Shown: piece by piece, positions 1 through 6,938 of the stretch
How the letters are laid out: each line of letters opens with the position of its first letter
Numbering within the stretch: position 1 is the first letter of the stretch
From: an uncultured Clostridia bacterium
Lineage (GTDB): Bacteria > Bacillota > Clostridia > TANB77 > CAG-508
Reading direction: 5' to 3'
DNA length: 27,858 nt
NCBI GenBank assembly: GCA_947630255.1
Contig: CANRGU010000004.1
Location: 1 to 27,858, forward strand
The notes under the pieces: model-generated
Database searches by the model: none
Seen by the model: the letters and a program-made list of their open reading frames with translations, nothing else
Told to the model about the DNA's origin: nothing
Position numbers and translations under genes: made by a program

Positions 1-300
<300 letters not shown>

Positions 301-301
<1 letters not shown>

Positions 302-332
302 AAAAAAGATGACTTCTGTCATCTTTTTTTAT
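301..332 (+). terminator. Rho-independent terminator of tRNA-Thr
   Basis: The hairpin is AAAAAAAGATGAC, loop TTCT, GTCATCTTTTTTT, and the T run is part of the descending arm. It starts at the last base of the encoded CCA and separates the tRNA from the HNH gene. Confidence 0.9.
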
Positions 333-380
333 AAACACAAACAAGTCAATTTGACAATAAAATTAAAAGGAGTAGTATAA

Positions 381-785
381 ATGAAATGTATAAATTGTAA
401 CAATGAAACTTCAGAAAGAAATAAATATTGTTCAATTAAATGTCAAAAAGAGCATGAGTATAAAGAATATATAAAAGAGTGGAAAAGTGGAAATAAAAGA
501 GGTATTAGAGGAGACTATCAGATTTCTATGCATATAAAAAGATATTTATTTGAAAAATATAATAATAAATGTGCAATTTGTGGATGGGGAGAAACTAATA
601 AATATACAAATAATATACCGTTAGAAGTTGAACATAAAGATGGTAATTATGAAAATAACAACGAAGAAAATTTAATATTGCTGTGCCCAAATTGTCATTC
701 TTTGACAAGTACATATAAAGGTGCTAATATAAGTTATGGAAGAAAGAGCAGAAATAAATATTATATAAAGGAGAAAAATCAATGA
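381..785 (+). CDS. HNH endonuclease family protein
   Basis: This 134-aa small nuclease-like protein has two Cys pairs at the N terminus (C3, C6, C17, C21; probable zinc ribbon) and a C-terminal HNH fold. The HNH part has C64/C67 (CAIC), H85 (VEHKDG), N97, C102/C105 and H106 (CPNCH), so both the structural zinc site and the ββα-metal catalytic residues are present. This layout is typical of short free-standing HNH proteins common in phages and mobile regions. The RBS AAAAGGAGT precedes ATG 381. It begins 80 nt after the intron-containing tRNA and overlaps the following SDR gene by 4 nt (ATGA), suggesting translational coupling. No promoter with both boxes is seen between the tRNA terminator and the start. 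The DNA target is unknown. Confidence 0.85.
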   Translation: MKCINCNNETSERNKYCSIKCQKEHEYKEYIKEWKSGNKRGIRGDYQISMHIKRYLFEKYNNKCAICGWGETNKYTNNIPLEVEHKDGNYENNNEENLILLCPNCHSLTSTYKGANISYGRKSRNKYYIKEKNQ

Positions 786-1507
786 AAACTGTTTTGATTA
801 CTGGTGGATCAAGAGGAATAGGAAAATGTATAGCAGAAAATTTAGCAAAAGAAAGATATAATGTTATACTTAATTACAATAAATCTGAAAAACAAGCAAA
901 GCAAATACAAAAAGAATTAAAAGAAAAAGGAATAAACATTGAAATATATAAAGCAGATGTATCAAAAAGAGAACAAGTCAAAAAAATGGTGAATTTTTCA
1001 AACAATAAATTTGGAAATATAGACATATTAATAAATAATGCAGGAATTGCAAAGCTTGAAATGTTTAATGACATAACAGATGAAGAGTGGAACGAAATGC
1101 TAAATACAAATTTGAATTCTGTATTTTATTGCACACAAGAAGTTTTACCAGGTATGATACATAATAAAAATGGGTGTATTATAAATATTTCGTCTATATG
1201 GGGATTGGTTGGAGCGTCATGCGAAGTTGCATATTCAGTTTCAAAAGCTGGAATAAATGGAATGACAAAAGCGCTTGCAAAGGAATTGGGACCTTCAAAT
1301 ATTAGAGTTAATTCAATAGCACCAGGAGTAATAGATACTGAAATGAATAATAATATAGATAATGCAATTAAAGAAGAAATAAAAAACGAAACACCATTAG
1401 GTAAAATTGGAAGACCAATAGACATATATAGATGTGTTAAATGGTTAATAGAAGATGAATTTACAACAGGTCAAATAATTTCACCAAATGGAGGATATGT
1501 AATATAA
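782..1507 (+). CDS. Short-chain dehydrogenase/reductase (FabG-like)
   Basis: This 241-aa classical SDR carries the NADP(H) nucleotide-binding motif TGGSRGIG (7-14), NNAG (85-88), an Asn in the NTNLNSVF segment (about 112), Ser138, and the catalytic pair Tyr151/Lys155 (YSVSK). The PG motif after strand β6 and the C-terminal GGYV are also in place. The length fits 3-oxoacyl-ACP reductases. However, with no fatty-acid synthesis genes nearby the substrate is uncertain, and it could be another NADPH-dependent ketone or aldehyde reductase. The start codon overlaps the HNH stop (ATGA), an unusual partner for a housekeeping reductase. A bidirectional terminator follows. Confidence 0.9.
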   Translation: MKTVLITGGSRGIGKCIAENLAKERYNVILNYNKSEKQAKQIQKELKEKGINIEIYKADVSKREQVKKMVNFSNNKFGNIDILINNAGIAKLEMFNDITDEEWNEMLNTNLNSVFYCTQEVLPGMIHNKNGCIINISSIWGLVGASCEVAYSVSKAGINGMTKALAKELGPSNIRVNSIAPGVIDTEMNNNIDNAIKEEIKNETPLGKIGRPIDIYRCVKWLIEDEFTTGQIISPNGGYVI

Positions 1508-1513
1508 ATATAT

Positions 1514-1550
1514 GAAAAAAGTAAGTCATCAATTTTGACTTACTTTTTTT
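1514..1550. terminator. Bidirectional terminator between SDR and CBM genes
   Basis: A stem AAAAAGTAAGTCA/TGACTTACTTTTT with a short loop is followed by T residues on both strands. It serves the convergent genes ending at 1507 (+) and 1556 (-). Confidence 0.88.
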
Positions 1551-1555
1551 ATATG

Positions 1556-2020
1556 CTAATTGTTATATATTTTCTTTTTGTAGTTTCCTGAAATTAACTT
1601 TGGAACATATGTTATTATTTTATATATAGCGAGCCTAATTTTTTTACTCCATAAATAAGATTTTCTTAATCTATTTGGTCGATCTAGAGATGAATCAATA
1701 TCTCTAACTACTAAATCTACATTAGGTCTTTCTAACTCAAAAACATAATTTTGATAACAATTATTATCCCACTCATCATTTTCATTTTTAAAACAAAAAT
1801 TAAAAGTATCACTTTCAATTAACTCGATTTCTGTTTGAAAACCAAGTTCTGTTTTTTCCATTTTTACTTCTGATAAATTATCCCAAAAAGGTCCGAATCC
1901 ATAGTGAATATATACTTCTTCAGAGCCATCTTCAAAAAATACTCCAGTGTATGAAATTTTTACTTTCGAATTTTGTAATAATTTATCTGTATTAAAAAAT
2001 ATATTTTTAGTTAGTTCCAT
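1556..2020 (-). CDS. Carbohydrate-binding-module protein (CBM25/CBM53-like)
   Basis: This 154-aa protein has an N-terminal β-rich domain (about 15-97) resembling the starch-binding CBM25/CBM53 families. It has the VYIHYGFG..W segment, a TEIELIESDTFNFCFKN segment and the WDNN..QNYVFEL ending typical of the family. No signal peptide or catalytic domain is seen, so it should be cytoplasmic, perhaps binding glycogen or regulating it. The C-terminal 50 residues are basic and hydrophobic (RLRKSYLWSKKIRLAIYKI), possibly amphipathic. A GAGGAG ribosome binding site lies just before the ATG. It has its own promoter and looks monocistronic. The family assignment is by motif recognition; the function is inferred. 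Confidence 0.72.
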   Translation of the reverse strand: MELTKNIFFNTDKLLQNSKVKISYTGVFFEDGSEEVYIHYGFGPFWDNLSEVKMEKTELGFQTEIELIESDTFNFCFKNENDEWDNNCYQNYVFELERPNVDLVVRDIDSSLDRPNRLRKSYLWSKKIRLAIYKIITYVPKLISGNYKKKIYNN

Positions 2021-2058
2021 TTTTTTCTCCTCATAACCATTTATCTTTTGCTAACGAT

Positions 2059-2087
2059 ATTATAGTATTAAAAGAAATAATATTCAA
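2059..2087 (-). promoter_or_regulatory. Promoter of the CBM protein gene
   Basis: On the minus strand, TTGAAT (2082-2087) is followed after exactly 17 nt by TATAAT (2059-2064), about 40 nt before the start codon. Confidence 0.65.
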
Positions 2088-2110
2088 GTATTTTTTACAA
2101 ATTTTTTTAC

Positions 2111-2683
2111 TTATTTACAATTTAATACTTTTCCAACAATATAAAATTCGTCAGAATCTTTTACCTCGATTTCTTCTAAAGCCTTGTTATCTGCCTTTAA
2201 TACTACTTTTCCTCTGCGAATAATAAATCTACGAATTAATATTTTATTGTTTATAGAAAATAATCCTACTTCTTTGTTTTCTAAAAGAGAATTAAATTCT
2301 ATAAAAGCATAAGCACCCTTTTTTAATTTTGGTTCCATAGAATTATCATTCATTTTAACTGCTAATGAGGCACTTGGCATATCAGATGGACAATTTATAA
2401 AGTCATGTAAATTACTTACTGCAAGAACTTTATTGTAAGAAATATTATTTATAAAACCATAGCTTTCTTGTTCCTCACTAACTTGTTTATCATAAGTATA
2501 CATTAATTGCTGATATGGTATATCTAAAGCTCTACATATATTTTTTAATGTTTTATGGCTTGGATTCCTTTCGCCTTTTTCAATATGTGTCAAATGACCT
2601 ATATTGATGTCTGTTAATTTAGCAAGTTCTGTTTTCGTAAATCCCTTTTCTTTTCTAACTTTTGCAATCATATCACCGATCAT
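2111..2683 (-). CDS. XRE-family regulator with LexA-like S24 domain
   Basis: This 190-aa protein has an N-terminal helix-turn-helix (about 5-60; KTELAKLTDINIGHLTHIEKG) and a C-terminal LexA/CI-type peptidase fold (about 85-190). The nucleophile Ser115 is present in the NSMEP motif. At the position of the general-base Lys (VKRL in LexA), however, the protein has Arg151 (ILIRRF), and no Ala-Gly or Cys-Gly cleavage dipeptide is visible before Ser115. It therefore probably represses DNA without RecA-stimulated self-cleavage. Such repressors normally sit in prophages or near stress genes; none is obvious here. It is divergent from a second, smaller XRE gene, and the shared intergenic region holds operator-like repeats. 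Confidence 0.88.
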   Translation of the reverse strand: MIGDMIAKVRKEKGFTKTELAKLTDINIGHLTHIEKGERNPSHKTLKNICRALDIPYQQLMYTYDKQVSEEQESYGFINNISYNKVLAVSNLHDFINCPSDMPSASLAVKMNDNSMEPKLKKGAYAFIEFNSLLENKEVGLFSINNKILIRRFIIRRGKVVLKADNKALEEIEVKDSDEFYIVGKVLNCK

Positions 2684-2716
2684 AATTACGCACTCCTTTT
2701 TATAAAATATAATAGT

Positions 2717-2745
2717 ATTATATATAATAAATCGAAATTTGTCTA
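2717..2745 (-). promoter_or_regulatory. Promoter of the S24 regulator gene
   Basis: Minus-strand TAGACA (2740-2745), a 17-nt spacer, then TATAAT (2717-2722). The -35 overlaps a TTGTC element (2739-2743) that recurs in the intergenic region, which suggests autoregulation. Confidence 0.6.
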
Positions 2746-2793
2746 CTAGTAAATGAAAAAAATGTAAAATATTAACAAAATTTAAAAAAAGTA

Positions 2794-2840
2794 TTGACTT
2801 GTCAAAAAGGATAGTGCTAATATATTGTTAATTAGACAAT
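2794..2840 (+). promoter_or_regulatory. Promoter and operator-like repeats of the small XRE gene
   Basis: TTGACT (2794-2799) is followed after 18 nt by an extended -10, TGcTAATAT (2815-2823). The -35 lies within the perfect inverted repeat TTGACttGTCAA (2794-2805). A second inverted repeat, ATTGT-N7-ACAAT (2824-2840), covers the likely start site. Both contain a TTGTC/GACAA element. Confidence 0.62.
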
Positions 2841-2858
2841 AAGAAAGGAGTAGATAGT

Positions 2859-3056
2859 ATGTATCATAATCAAATAAAAAAAATAAGAGAAGAAAAAGGA
2901 ATGACGTTAGTAAAGCTAGCAGAAATATCAGGGATTTCAGTTGGCTATTTATGCCATTTAGAAAGAGGCAGTAGAAAAAATCCATCCATTTTAGTTATGG
3001 AAAGAATTTCAAAATCGTTAAACAAATCAATAGCAGAAATATTTTTTGAACAATAA
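2859..3056 (+). CDS. Small XRE-family helix-turn-helix regulator
   Basis: This 65-aa protein is essentially one HTH_3 domain (residues 6-60; LVKLAEISGISVGYLCHLERG) with no effector domain, like Cro-type or SinR-type DNA-binding proteins. The RBS AAGGAG is followed by ATG 2859. It is transcribed away from the S24 regulator, a Cro/CI-like arrangement. The two proteins may compete for the palindromes between them. No phage structural or integrase genes are seen nearby. Confidence 0.85.
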   Translation: MYHNQIKKIREEKGMTLVKLAEISGISVGYLCHLERGSRKNPSILVMERISKSLNKSIAEIFFEQ

Positions 3057-3097
3057 TAATATTATATATAAATATGTATATTAATCAATAAAAAATA

Positions 3098-3126
3098 TTG
3101 TAAAAAAATAGCGATTATGATATTAT
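3098..3126 (+). promoter_or_regulatory. Promoter of the VanW/G5 gene
   Basis: TTGTAA (3098-3103), a 17-nt spacer, then extended -10 TGaTATTAT (3118-3126), 37 nt before the ATG. Confidence 0.65.
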
Positions 3127-3162
3127 AAAAAAGGAATACATTGTAAAGAAGGGAGATTTAGT

Positions 3163-4953
3163 ATGGAAATGGATTATGAAGAAGAAAAAAAGCCTCCAGT
3201 AAAAAAGATAACTAGCAAGCAAAAAGCCATAATTTTAATTTCTATTGCGGTTATCCTTCTATTGATATTTGTAGTTAGCACAATATTTGCATTGATCAAT
3301 ATAAATAATACAAAAATAATTTCTGGAGTAACAATTAATGGAATAGAAGTAAATAAATTAACTAGAGAAGAAGCAACACAATATTTAAATGATATGATAA
3401 CACAAAAATTGGATAATGATATTTTAATAAAATCAGATGAAGAATTTGAATATGAAATAAAATTGTCTCAAATAGAAGCTAGTTACAACATAGAAAAGGC
3501 AGTTAATGAAGCGTATAATGTAGGAAGAAGAGGAAATATAATTACAAATAACTATGAAATAGCTAAAGCAATGCTATTTGGAAAAGATATTAATTTGGAA
3601 TATACATACAATGAAGAGTTACTCAATAATAAGATAAATGATATATCATCTAAAGTACCAAATGCTGTAGTAGAACCAAATTATAGTGTAGAAGAGAATG
3701 AATTAATTATTACAAAAGGAAAAGCAGGAAATACATTAAATGAAGAAGAATTAAAAAATCAAATTATTAAAGAATTACCAGTTACACAAAACAATACTGA
3801 GATAAATATAGAATTAACACAAATAGAACCTAAACCAATAGACATAGATGAAATATACGCAAATGTTCATACAGAACCAAAAGATGCATATTATACAAAA
3901 AATCCATTTCAAGTATTTCCACATGTAAACGGAGTGGACTTTGATTTAGAAGCTGCAAGGGAAATGCTAAAAGAAGATAAAGAAGAATATGAAATAAAAT
4001 TAACAATAACAACACCAAAAATAACGACAAATCAAATAGGAACAGAAGCTTTTCCAGATTTACTATCATCTTTTAGTACGAGATACGACGCAAGCAATTA
4101 CCCAAGAACTACCAACTTAAACTTAGCCATGAATAAATTAAATGGTGTTATTGTTGCTTCTGGAGAAACATTCTCATATAATAAAACATTGGGAAAGAGA
4201 ACAGCAGAAGCTGGATATAAAGAAGCAGGAGGATATGCAGGAGGTAGAGTAGTGCAAACTCTTGCAGGGGGAATTTGCCAAATATCTTCAACATTATATG
4301 ATGCAGTTGTATATGCAAATCTTGATATAGTAGAAAGACATAATCATATGTTTTTAGCAGGGTATGTAGGAGCAGGAAAAGACGCAACAGTTGTATATGG
4401 TTCACTTGATTTTAAATTTAAGAATACCAGAAAATATCCAATAATGATAAAAACTAGCATAGGAAATGGCGTTGCAAAAATTAGTATATATGGAATAAAA
4501 GAAGAAGTTGAATATGATGTAGATATAGTAACTAATGTGTTGAGCTATACACCATATAAAGTTATATACGAAAACAACAGCAGTTTAGCTCCTGGACAAG
4601 AGAAAGTTACACAAAACGGAATGAATGGATGCAAGAGTATAACATACAAAGTGCTAAGATTAAATGGTTCAGAAGTATCAAGAAGTGTATTGTCTTCTGA
4701 CTCTTATGATCCAATGAATAAAATTATAAGCGTAGGACCACAAAAAGCAACAACTGCTGAACCAACAAAAACAGAAACGCCGAAGGAAGAGACCCCAAAA
4801 GAACCAGAAAAAACAGAGATTAACAATGATAAATCAAAAACAGATAAAGAAAACAACAATAAGAATCCTAGTTCAAATGAAAATACAGGAACAAGCAAGA
4901 ATCCTACGACTGATAAAAATACAGTAGCAGATTCAAATACTACAACTAATTAA
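3163..4953 (+). CDS. Membrane-anchored VanW family protein with G5 domain
   Basis: This 596-aa protein has a short cytoplasmic N terminus and one transmembrane segment (about 22-46). An extracellular part follows: two regions resembling peptidoglycan-binding (PG_binding_4/YoaR-like) repeats (about 55-300), and a VanW domain (about 307-445) with YPRTTN, GETFSYN, GYKEAGGY and the conserved GGICQISSTLYDAV and HNHMF stretches. A G5 domain (about 447-525) precedes a Thr/Glu/Lys/Asn-rich, low-complexity tail that probably lies in the wall. VanW proteins occur in Gram-positive envelopes and in some vancomycin clusters, but the domain's activity is not established. No van resistance genes are present, so a cell-wall role is inferred rather than resistance. 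The RBS is GAAGGGAG. Confidence 0.9.
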   Translation: MEMDYEEEKKPPVKKITSKQKAIILISIAVILLLIFVVSTIFALININNTKIISGVTINGIEVNKLTREEATQYLNDMITQKLDNDILIKSDEEFEYEIKLSQIEASYNIEKAVNEAYNVGRRGNIITNNYEIAKAMLFGKDINLEYTYNEELLNNKINDISSKVPNAVVEPNYSVEENELIITKGKAGNTLNEEELKNQIIKELPVTQNNTEINIELTQIEPKPIDIDEIYANVHTEPKDAYYTKNPFQVFPHVNGVDFDLEAAREMLKEDKEEYEIKLTITTPKITTNQIGTEAFPDLLSSFSTRYDASNYPRTTNLNLAMNKLNGVIVASGETFSYNKTLGKRTAEAGYKEAGGYAGGRVVQTLAGGICQISSTLYDAVVYANLDIVERHNHMFLAGYVGAGKDATVVYGSLDFKFKNTRKYPIMIKTSIGNGVAKISIYGIKEEVEYDVDIVTNVLSYTPYKVIYENNSSLAPGQEKVTQNGMNGCKSITYKVLRLNGSEVSRSVLSSDSYDPMNKIISVGPQKATTAEPTKTETPKEETPKEPEKTEINNDKSKTDKENNNKNPSSNENTGTSKNPTTDKNTVADSNTTTN

Positions 4954-4985
4954 AATGGAGAAACAAATTAATTAAAAGAAATAAT

Positions 4986-5028
4986 AAAACTAGAAACGAT
5001 AATATGTTTCTAGTTTTATTGTTTTTTG
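4986..5028 (+). terminator. Terminator after the VanW/G5 gene
   Basis: A 12-bp stem AAAACTAGAAAC/GTTTCTAGTTTT (4986-4997 with 5006-5017) is followed by ATTGTTTTTT. Confidence 0.9.
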
Positions 5029-5031
5029 GCA

Positions 5032-5060
5032 TTGACAAAGAATAAATTTGGTATTATAAT
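5032..5060 (+). promoter_or_regulatory. Promoter of tRNA-Lys
   Basis: Perfect consensus TTGACA (5032-5037), 17-nt spacer, TATAAT (5055-5060). The tRNA begins 27 nt downstream. Confidence 0.9.
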
Positions 5061-5087
5061 CAAAAAGATTTAGAATTACATATTTTT

Positions 5088-5163
5088 GGGTGACTAGCTC
5101 AGTTGGTAGAGCAGCTGACTCTTAATCAGAAGGTCGAGGGTTCGACCCCCTCGTTGCCCACCA
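5088..5163 (+). tRNA. tRNA-Lys(CUU)
   Basis: This is a 76-nt cloverleaf with encoded CCA. The acceptor stem GGGTGAC/GTTGCCC has two G-U pairs. The D stem is GCTC/GAGC, the anticodon loop CTCTTAA has anticodon CTT (5121-5123), and the T stem GAGGG/CCCTC closes a TTCGACC loop. The outermost anticodon-stem pair is a G-A mismatch (5114/5130). No intron is present. Confidence 0.95.
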
Positions 5164-5164
5164 T

Positions 5165-5193
5165 AAAAAGAAGAGGTTTATAATCTTCTTTTT
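5165..5193 (+). terminator. Terminator of tRNA-Lys
   Basis: The stem AAAAAGAAG/CTTCTTTTT encloses an AT-rich loop and the second arm supplies the T run. Confidence 0.8.
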
Positions 5194-5210
5194 ATATTAT
5201 ATATAAATTA

Positions 5211-5219
5211 TGGTATAAT
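5211..5219 (+). promoter_or_regulatory. Probable extended -10 promoter before the nuclease-like gene
   Basis: TGgTATAAT (TATAAT at 5214-5219) lacks a good -35. It lies just after the tRNA-Lys terminator and about 70 nt before the start codon. Confidence 0.5.
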
Positions 5220-5287
5220 AAGTGGTGTAAATAATTAGAAAAGAATTATATCCGGCATATAAATAAAATATGAGAGGAGTAATTAAA

Positions 5288-5959
5288 ATGTATACAAGCA
5301 ATGATATTGTAAATAAATTAAAGCAAATCGATATAAACCAGTTATATACAAATAAAATGGTAAATTATCATGGTAAAACAAGTGATACAAATGAAAAATA
5401 TACAGAAGTTATAGCAAAAGAAATTTTAGAAAATAATAAAAATTATGATTTTAACAGTATAAAACAAATTAATCGAAAACAGGGATATAAAATTAATACG
5501 CATACAGGCGAATTTAATAAAAATAGCAATCGCAGAGAAGAAATAATTGCAATGAAAATGTATAATAATAACTACTTAGATATTGGAAAAATGCTAGATT
5601 ATCAAATTCCATTAAAAGATCACAAAGGAACAAAAGCTGGTAAAATTGATTTAATTTCATATAAAGAAGATACAAACACATTATATTTGATAGAATTAAA
5701 AAATGATGTAAGTGCTGAAACTTTGTTAAGATGTACATTAGAAATAATTACATATTTAAACCAAATCAATCAAAGCAAACTAAAAAGCGATTTTGAACTA
5801 AATGATAATGTGAATATAAAACCAGCAATTTTAATATTTGAGGGAACAAGACCATATTATGATATAAATGACGAATATGTAAATAAATTAATAAAAAAAT
5901 TTAAGATTGATGTATTTGTTGCAAAATCACAAGAAGTATTTAATATAAAAAAGATATAA
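5288..5959 (+). CDS. PD-(D/E)xK nuclease-like protein of unknown role
   Basis: I chose ATG 5288 (223 aa) because AGGAG (5275-5279) sits 8 nt before it; the in-frame ATG at 5270 lies upstream of that RBS. Counting from this start, D121 (GKIDLIS) followed by E136-L-K138 (YLIELKN) forms a PD-(D/E)xK catalytic signature. Upstream acidic residues E84/E85 may complete the metal site, and an Arg/Glu/Gln helix follows (about 145-160). The first 80 residues are not recognised. There is no methyltransferase or other restriction partner, so it is not an obvious restriction system. It may be a repair or defence nuclease or a DUF protein with that fold. It is followed directly by the CorA gene (22-nt gap). 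Confidence 0.68.
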   Translation: MYTSNDIVNKLKQIDINQLYTNKMVNYHGKTSDTNEKYTEVIAKEILENNKNYDFNSIKQINRKQGYKINTHTGEFNKNSNRREEIIAMKMYNNNYLDIGKMLDYQIPLKDHKGTKAGKIDLISYKEDTNTLYLIELKNDVSAETLLRCTLEIITYLNQINQSKLKSDFELNDNVNIKPAILIFEGTRPYYDINDEYVNKLIKKFKIDVFVAKSQEVFNIKKI

Positions 5960-5981
5960 AATTTATAAAGGGGTGATTTTT

Positions 5982-6923
5982 ATGCTAAGCATATACAAAA
6001 CAGATTTAAAAACAAACAAATTTGAAAAAATTCAGGATTTTAAACCAGGTTCCTGGATAAGCTTAGTAAACCCGACAGCAGAAGAAATTGCGCAAGTATG
6101 TTCAAATGTAAAAATCGAAGATGAATTCATAAAATATCCACTTGACTATGAAGAGCAAGCCAGAATTGATATGGAAGATGATATGACTTTATTTGTTATA
6201 GACGTTCCAATTATAGAAGAAAATAATAATGACAAGTCTTACACTACAATGCCACTTGGATTAATAGTGGTAAGAGATGAATATTTTATTTCTGTATCAT
6301 TAAAGAAAAATAGAATAATAGAGAGCTTTGAAAAAGGAAAAGTTAAAGGAATGTTCACATACAAAAAAACCAGATTCCTTTTGCAAATATTATATTTAAA
6401 TGCGTCATTTTATCTAAATGATTTAAAGAAAATAAATAAAGAAGCGGAAAATACAGTGCTATTGCTTCAGAAATCTATGAGAAATAAAGAACTAATACAA
6501 TTATTAAATTTAGAAAATAGTTTAGTATATATAACAACATCATTAAAAGCAAATGAATTAGTAATGGAGAAAACTTCAAGAGGGAAAATATTAAAATCAT
6601 ATGAAGAAGACGACGAAATACTAGAAGATGCCATAATAGAAAATAGACAGGCTATGGAAATGGGAAAAATATATAGTGATATTTTAAGTGGAACTATGGA
6701 TGCATATGCATCAATAATTTCAAACAATTTAAACGTTGTTATGAAATTGCTTGCTTCTATAACTATTGTATTATCAGTACCTACCTTAGTTGCAAGTATA
6801 TGGGGAATGAATGTGCCACTTCCATTTACAAATAATCCACATGGCTTTGGAATTGTAATTGGTATTTCAGTATTAATATCAGCAATAGCATTTGTATGGC
6901 TTAAGAAAAAAGACATGTTATAG
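5982..6923 (+). CDS. corA: CorA-family divalent cation transporter
   Basis: This is a 313-aa protein. ATG 5982 fits the RBS AAGGGGTGA (5968-5976); the alternative GTG at 5973 lies inside that RBS. A long acidic, helical N-terminal cytoplasmic part leads to two C-terminal transmembrane helices. The first ends in the selectivity motif GMN (SIWGMNVPLPF), followed by an external loop and the second helix ending in a Lys-rich C terminus. This is the usual CorA architecture for Mg2+ uptake, with Co2+ and Ni2+ as secondary substrates. The gene lies in a same-strand run with the nuclease-like gene and the ABC-F gene (15-nt gap to the latter), so they may be co-transcribed. Confidence 0.92.
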   Translation: MLSIYKTDLKTNKFEKIQDFKPGSWISLVNPTAEEIAQVCSNVKIEDEFIKYPLDYEEQARIDMEDDMTLFVIDVPIIEENNNDKSYTTMPLGLIVVRDEYFISVSLKKNRIIESFEKGKVKGMFTYKKTRFLLQILYLNASFYLNDLKKINKEAENTVLLLQKSMRNKELIQLLNLENSLVYITTSLKANELVMEKTSRGKILKSYEEDDEILEDAIIENRQAMEMGKIYSDILSGTMDAYASIISNNLNVVMKLLASITIVLSVPTLVASIWGMNVPLPFTNNPHGFGIVIGISVLISAIAFVWLKKKDML

Positions 6924-6938
6924 AAAGGAAAGATGTAA

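Noticed and set aside
351..380. TTGACA at 351-356 as the HNH promoter
   Set aside because: A -10 at the right distance would fall on the RBS and start codon and does not match.
3163..4953. Vancomycin resistance function of the VanW protein
   Set aside because: No vanR/S/H/A/X-type genes are present and VanW domains are widespread in Clostridia outside resistance clusters.
5270..5288. ATG 5270 as start of the nuclease-like protein
   Set aside because: It lies upstream of the AGGAG that is well spaced for ATG 5288.
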